A DNA stretch of 64,000 nucleotides. Origin: Sipunculus nudus (taxonomy: Eukaryota; Annelida; Sipuncula; Golfingiida; Sipunculidae). Shown here piece by piece: positions 63,368-64,000 of this stretch. A program made the translations under genes and the position numbers. Each line of letters begins with the position of its first letter. The stretch's first letter is position 1. Below the pieces are notes generated by a model, which made no database searches, was not told the origin of the DNA, and saw only the letters and a program-made list of their open reading frames with translations. The stretch covers positions 24,173,956-24,237,955 of the forward strand of contig CM049312.1 in NCBI GenBank assembly GCA_026874595.1. Reading direction: 5' to 3'.

Positions 63368-63369
<2 letters not shown>

Positions 63370-64000
63370 TTAGCAAGCTGCCTAAAACACAATATACAGG
63401 GTGATTCGCGGTCGTTCAGTTCTCATTTACGAGTTGCTTCCGAAATATTGAAAGTATGACCCGTTTTCTTGAAAGTGTTTATTCATTTGAAAAAAAAATG
63501 TTAGATGAGGGATAAACCAGTCCTATTGACATTTTCAGTTTCTGGAATCCAACGAGGTACCTGATGAAAATACAGAATTTAGCACCAATAGGTTTTCCTA
63601 AATGTCCGGAGTCATGTTTTTTTTTTTAATCTCCAAACTGATTTTTGTCGTAGATACAATGTTATGGTGAAGGTTATTGAATCATATAGGTACAATGGGA
63701 GAAGGAAACAAGTTGCTGCTCATTTTCGTAAATTTAGATATAACACTTTTAGCTTTTCACTAAGCTTTCAGATTTATTCGTGCCTGTGTTAACGCTATAC
63801 TGTGTTTGGCTTCTACATGCGAGGGTTTCATATGCTTGATATTGGCGAAAGGGTTTTTAATGCGAATGTTACATAAGTGAACATTCGTTTATACTCTAAC
63901 CGCATTCGCATCTCATATACATCGAATATGCTTGTAGCAAGATAAAGAAATTGATTATGGTATGTATATTAACTTATCTCCGTGTGTTATCTATCAGTCA
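63370..64000. other. Window end, no gene recognised
   Basis: Contains tacagggtgattcgcggtcg at 63397, which resembles the start of some DNA transposon ends, but no matching second end is visible. Confidence 0.35.

Noticed and set aside
63397-63425. DNA transposon terminal repeat (tacagggtgattc)
   Set aside because: Only one end is visible, so the boundary cannot be supported.

Overview
The window looks like a stretch of metazoan nuclear genome, most likely from a marine mollusc and probably a bivalve. It is AT-rich, has intron-split genes with GT/AG junctions, many (TA)n microsatellites, degenerate transposon remnants and low-copy tandem arrays, and no dense coding. The bivalve guess rests on two secreted, perlucin-like C-type lectin genes and on repeat styles I associate with bivalve DNA (cggacgacggacaaag tails ending in a hairpin, gtccgtccgtcc stretches, ggcggccatattgg arrays). 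It is an inference.

Only two genes can be rebuilt with confidence. Both are on the minus strand, head to tail, about 18 kb apart. Lectin gene 1 lies at 1208-3198 (coding), with a tentative 5' exon and TATA box at 3776-3831 and a poly(A) signal at 1170-1175. Lectin gene 2 lies at 21213-23442 (coding), with a well-formed 5' UTR exon and TATA box at 24481-24534 and a poly(A) signal at 21175-21180. They share one architecture. A 5' UTR intron ends directly at the ATG, exon 2 is a short signal-peptide exon, exon 3 is the N-terminal half of the C-type lectin domain, exon 4 is the C-terminal half with the sugar-binding loop and WND motif, and a tiny last exon encodes a basic tail ending in C-x-x-C. 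Intron phases match (1, 2, 1). The deduced precursors are about 169 and 167 residues. Gene 1 has the EPN sugar motif and gene 2 has EPS. In both genes the intron before the first lectin-domain exon carries extra copies of the 5' edge of that exon: a decayed copy in gene 1 and a ~52-bp tandem array with the splice acceptor in gene 2.

The rest is repeat-rich intergenic DNA. From 4.5 to 16 kb there are pogo/Tigger-like terminal remnants, a diverged ggccatattgg array, a poly-C duplication and a ~163-bp array with an inverted partner. From 16 to 21 kb there is a GC-elevated open segment, a 180-bp tandem duplication and a tRNA-derived SINE. From 25 to 36 kb there are elements with hairpin tails, a dead non-LTR retrotransposon (endonuclease and linker, 32.56-33.53 kb) and a cluster of hairpins. 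From 36 to 54 kb there is a 30-bp minisatellite, a duplicated block split by an insertion, a possible short coding exon, a ~145-bp satellite array and gtccgtcc-rich repeat units. From 54 to 64 kb I recognise almost nothing beyond microsatellites. No tRNA, rRNA or CRISPR array was found.
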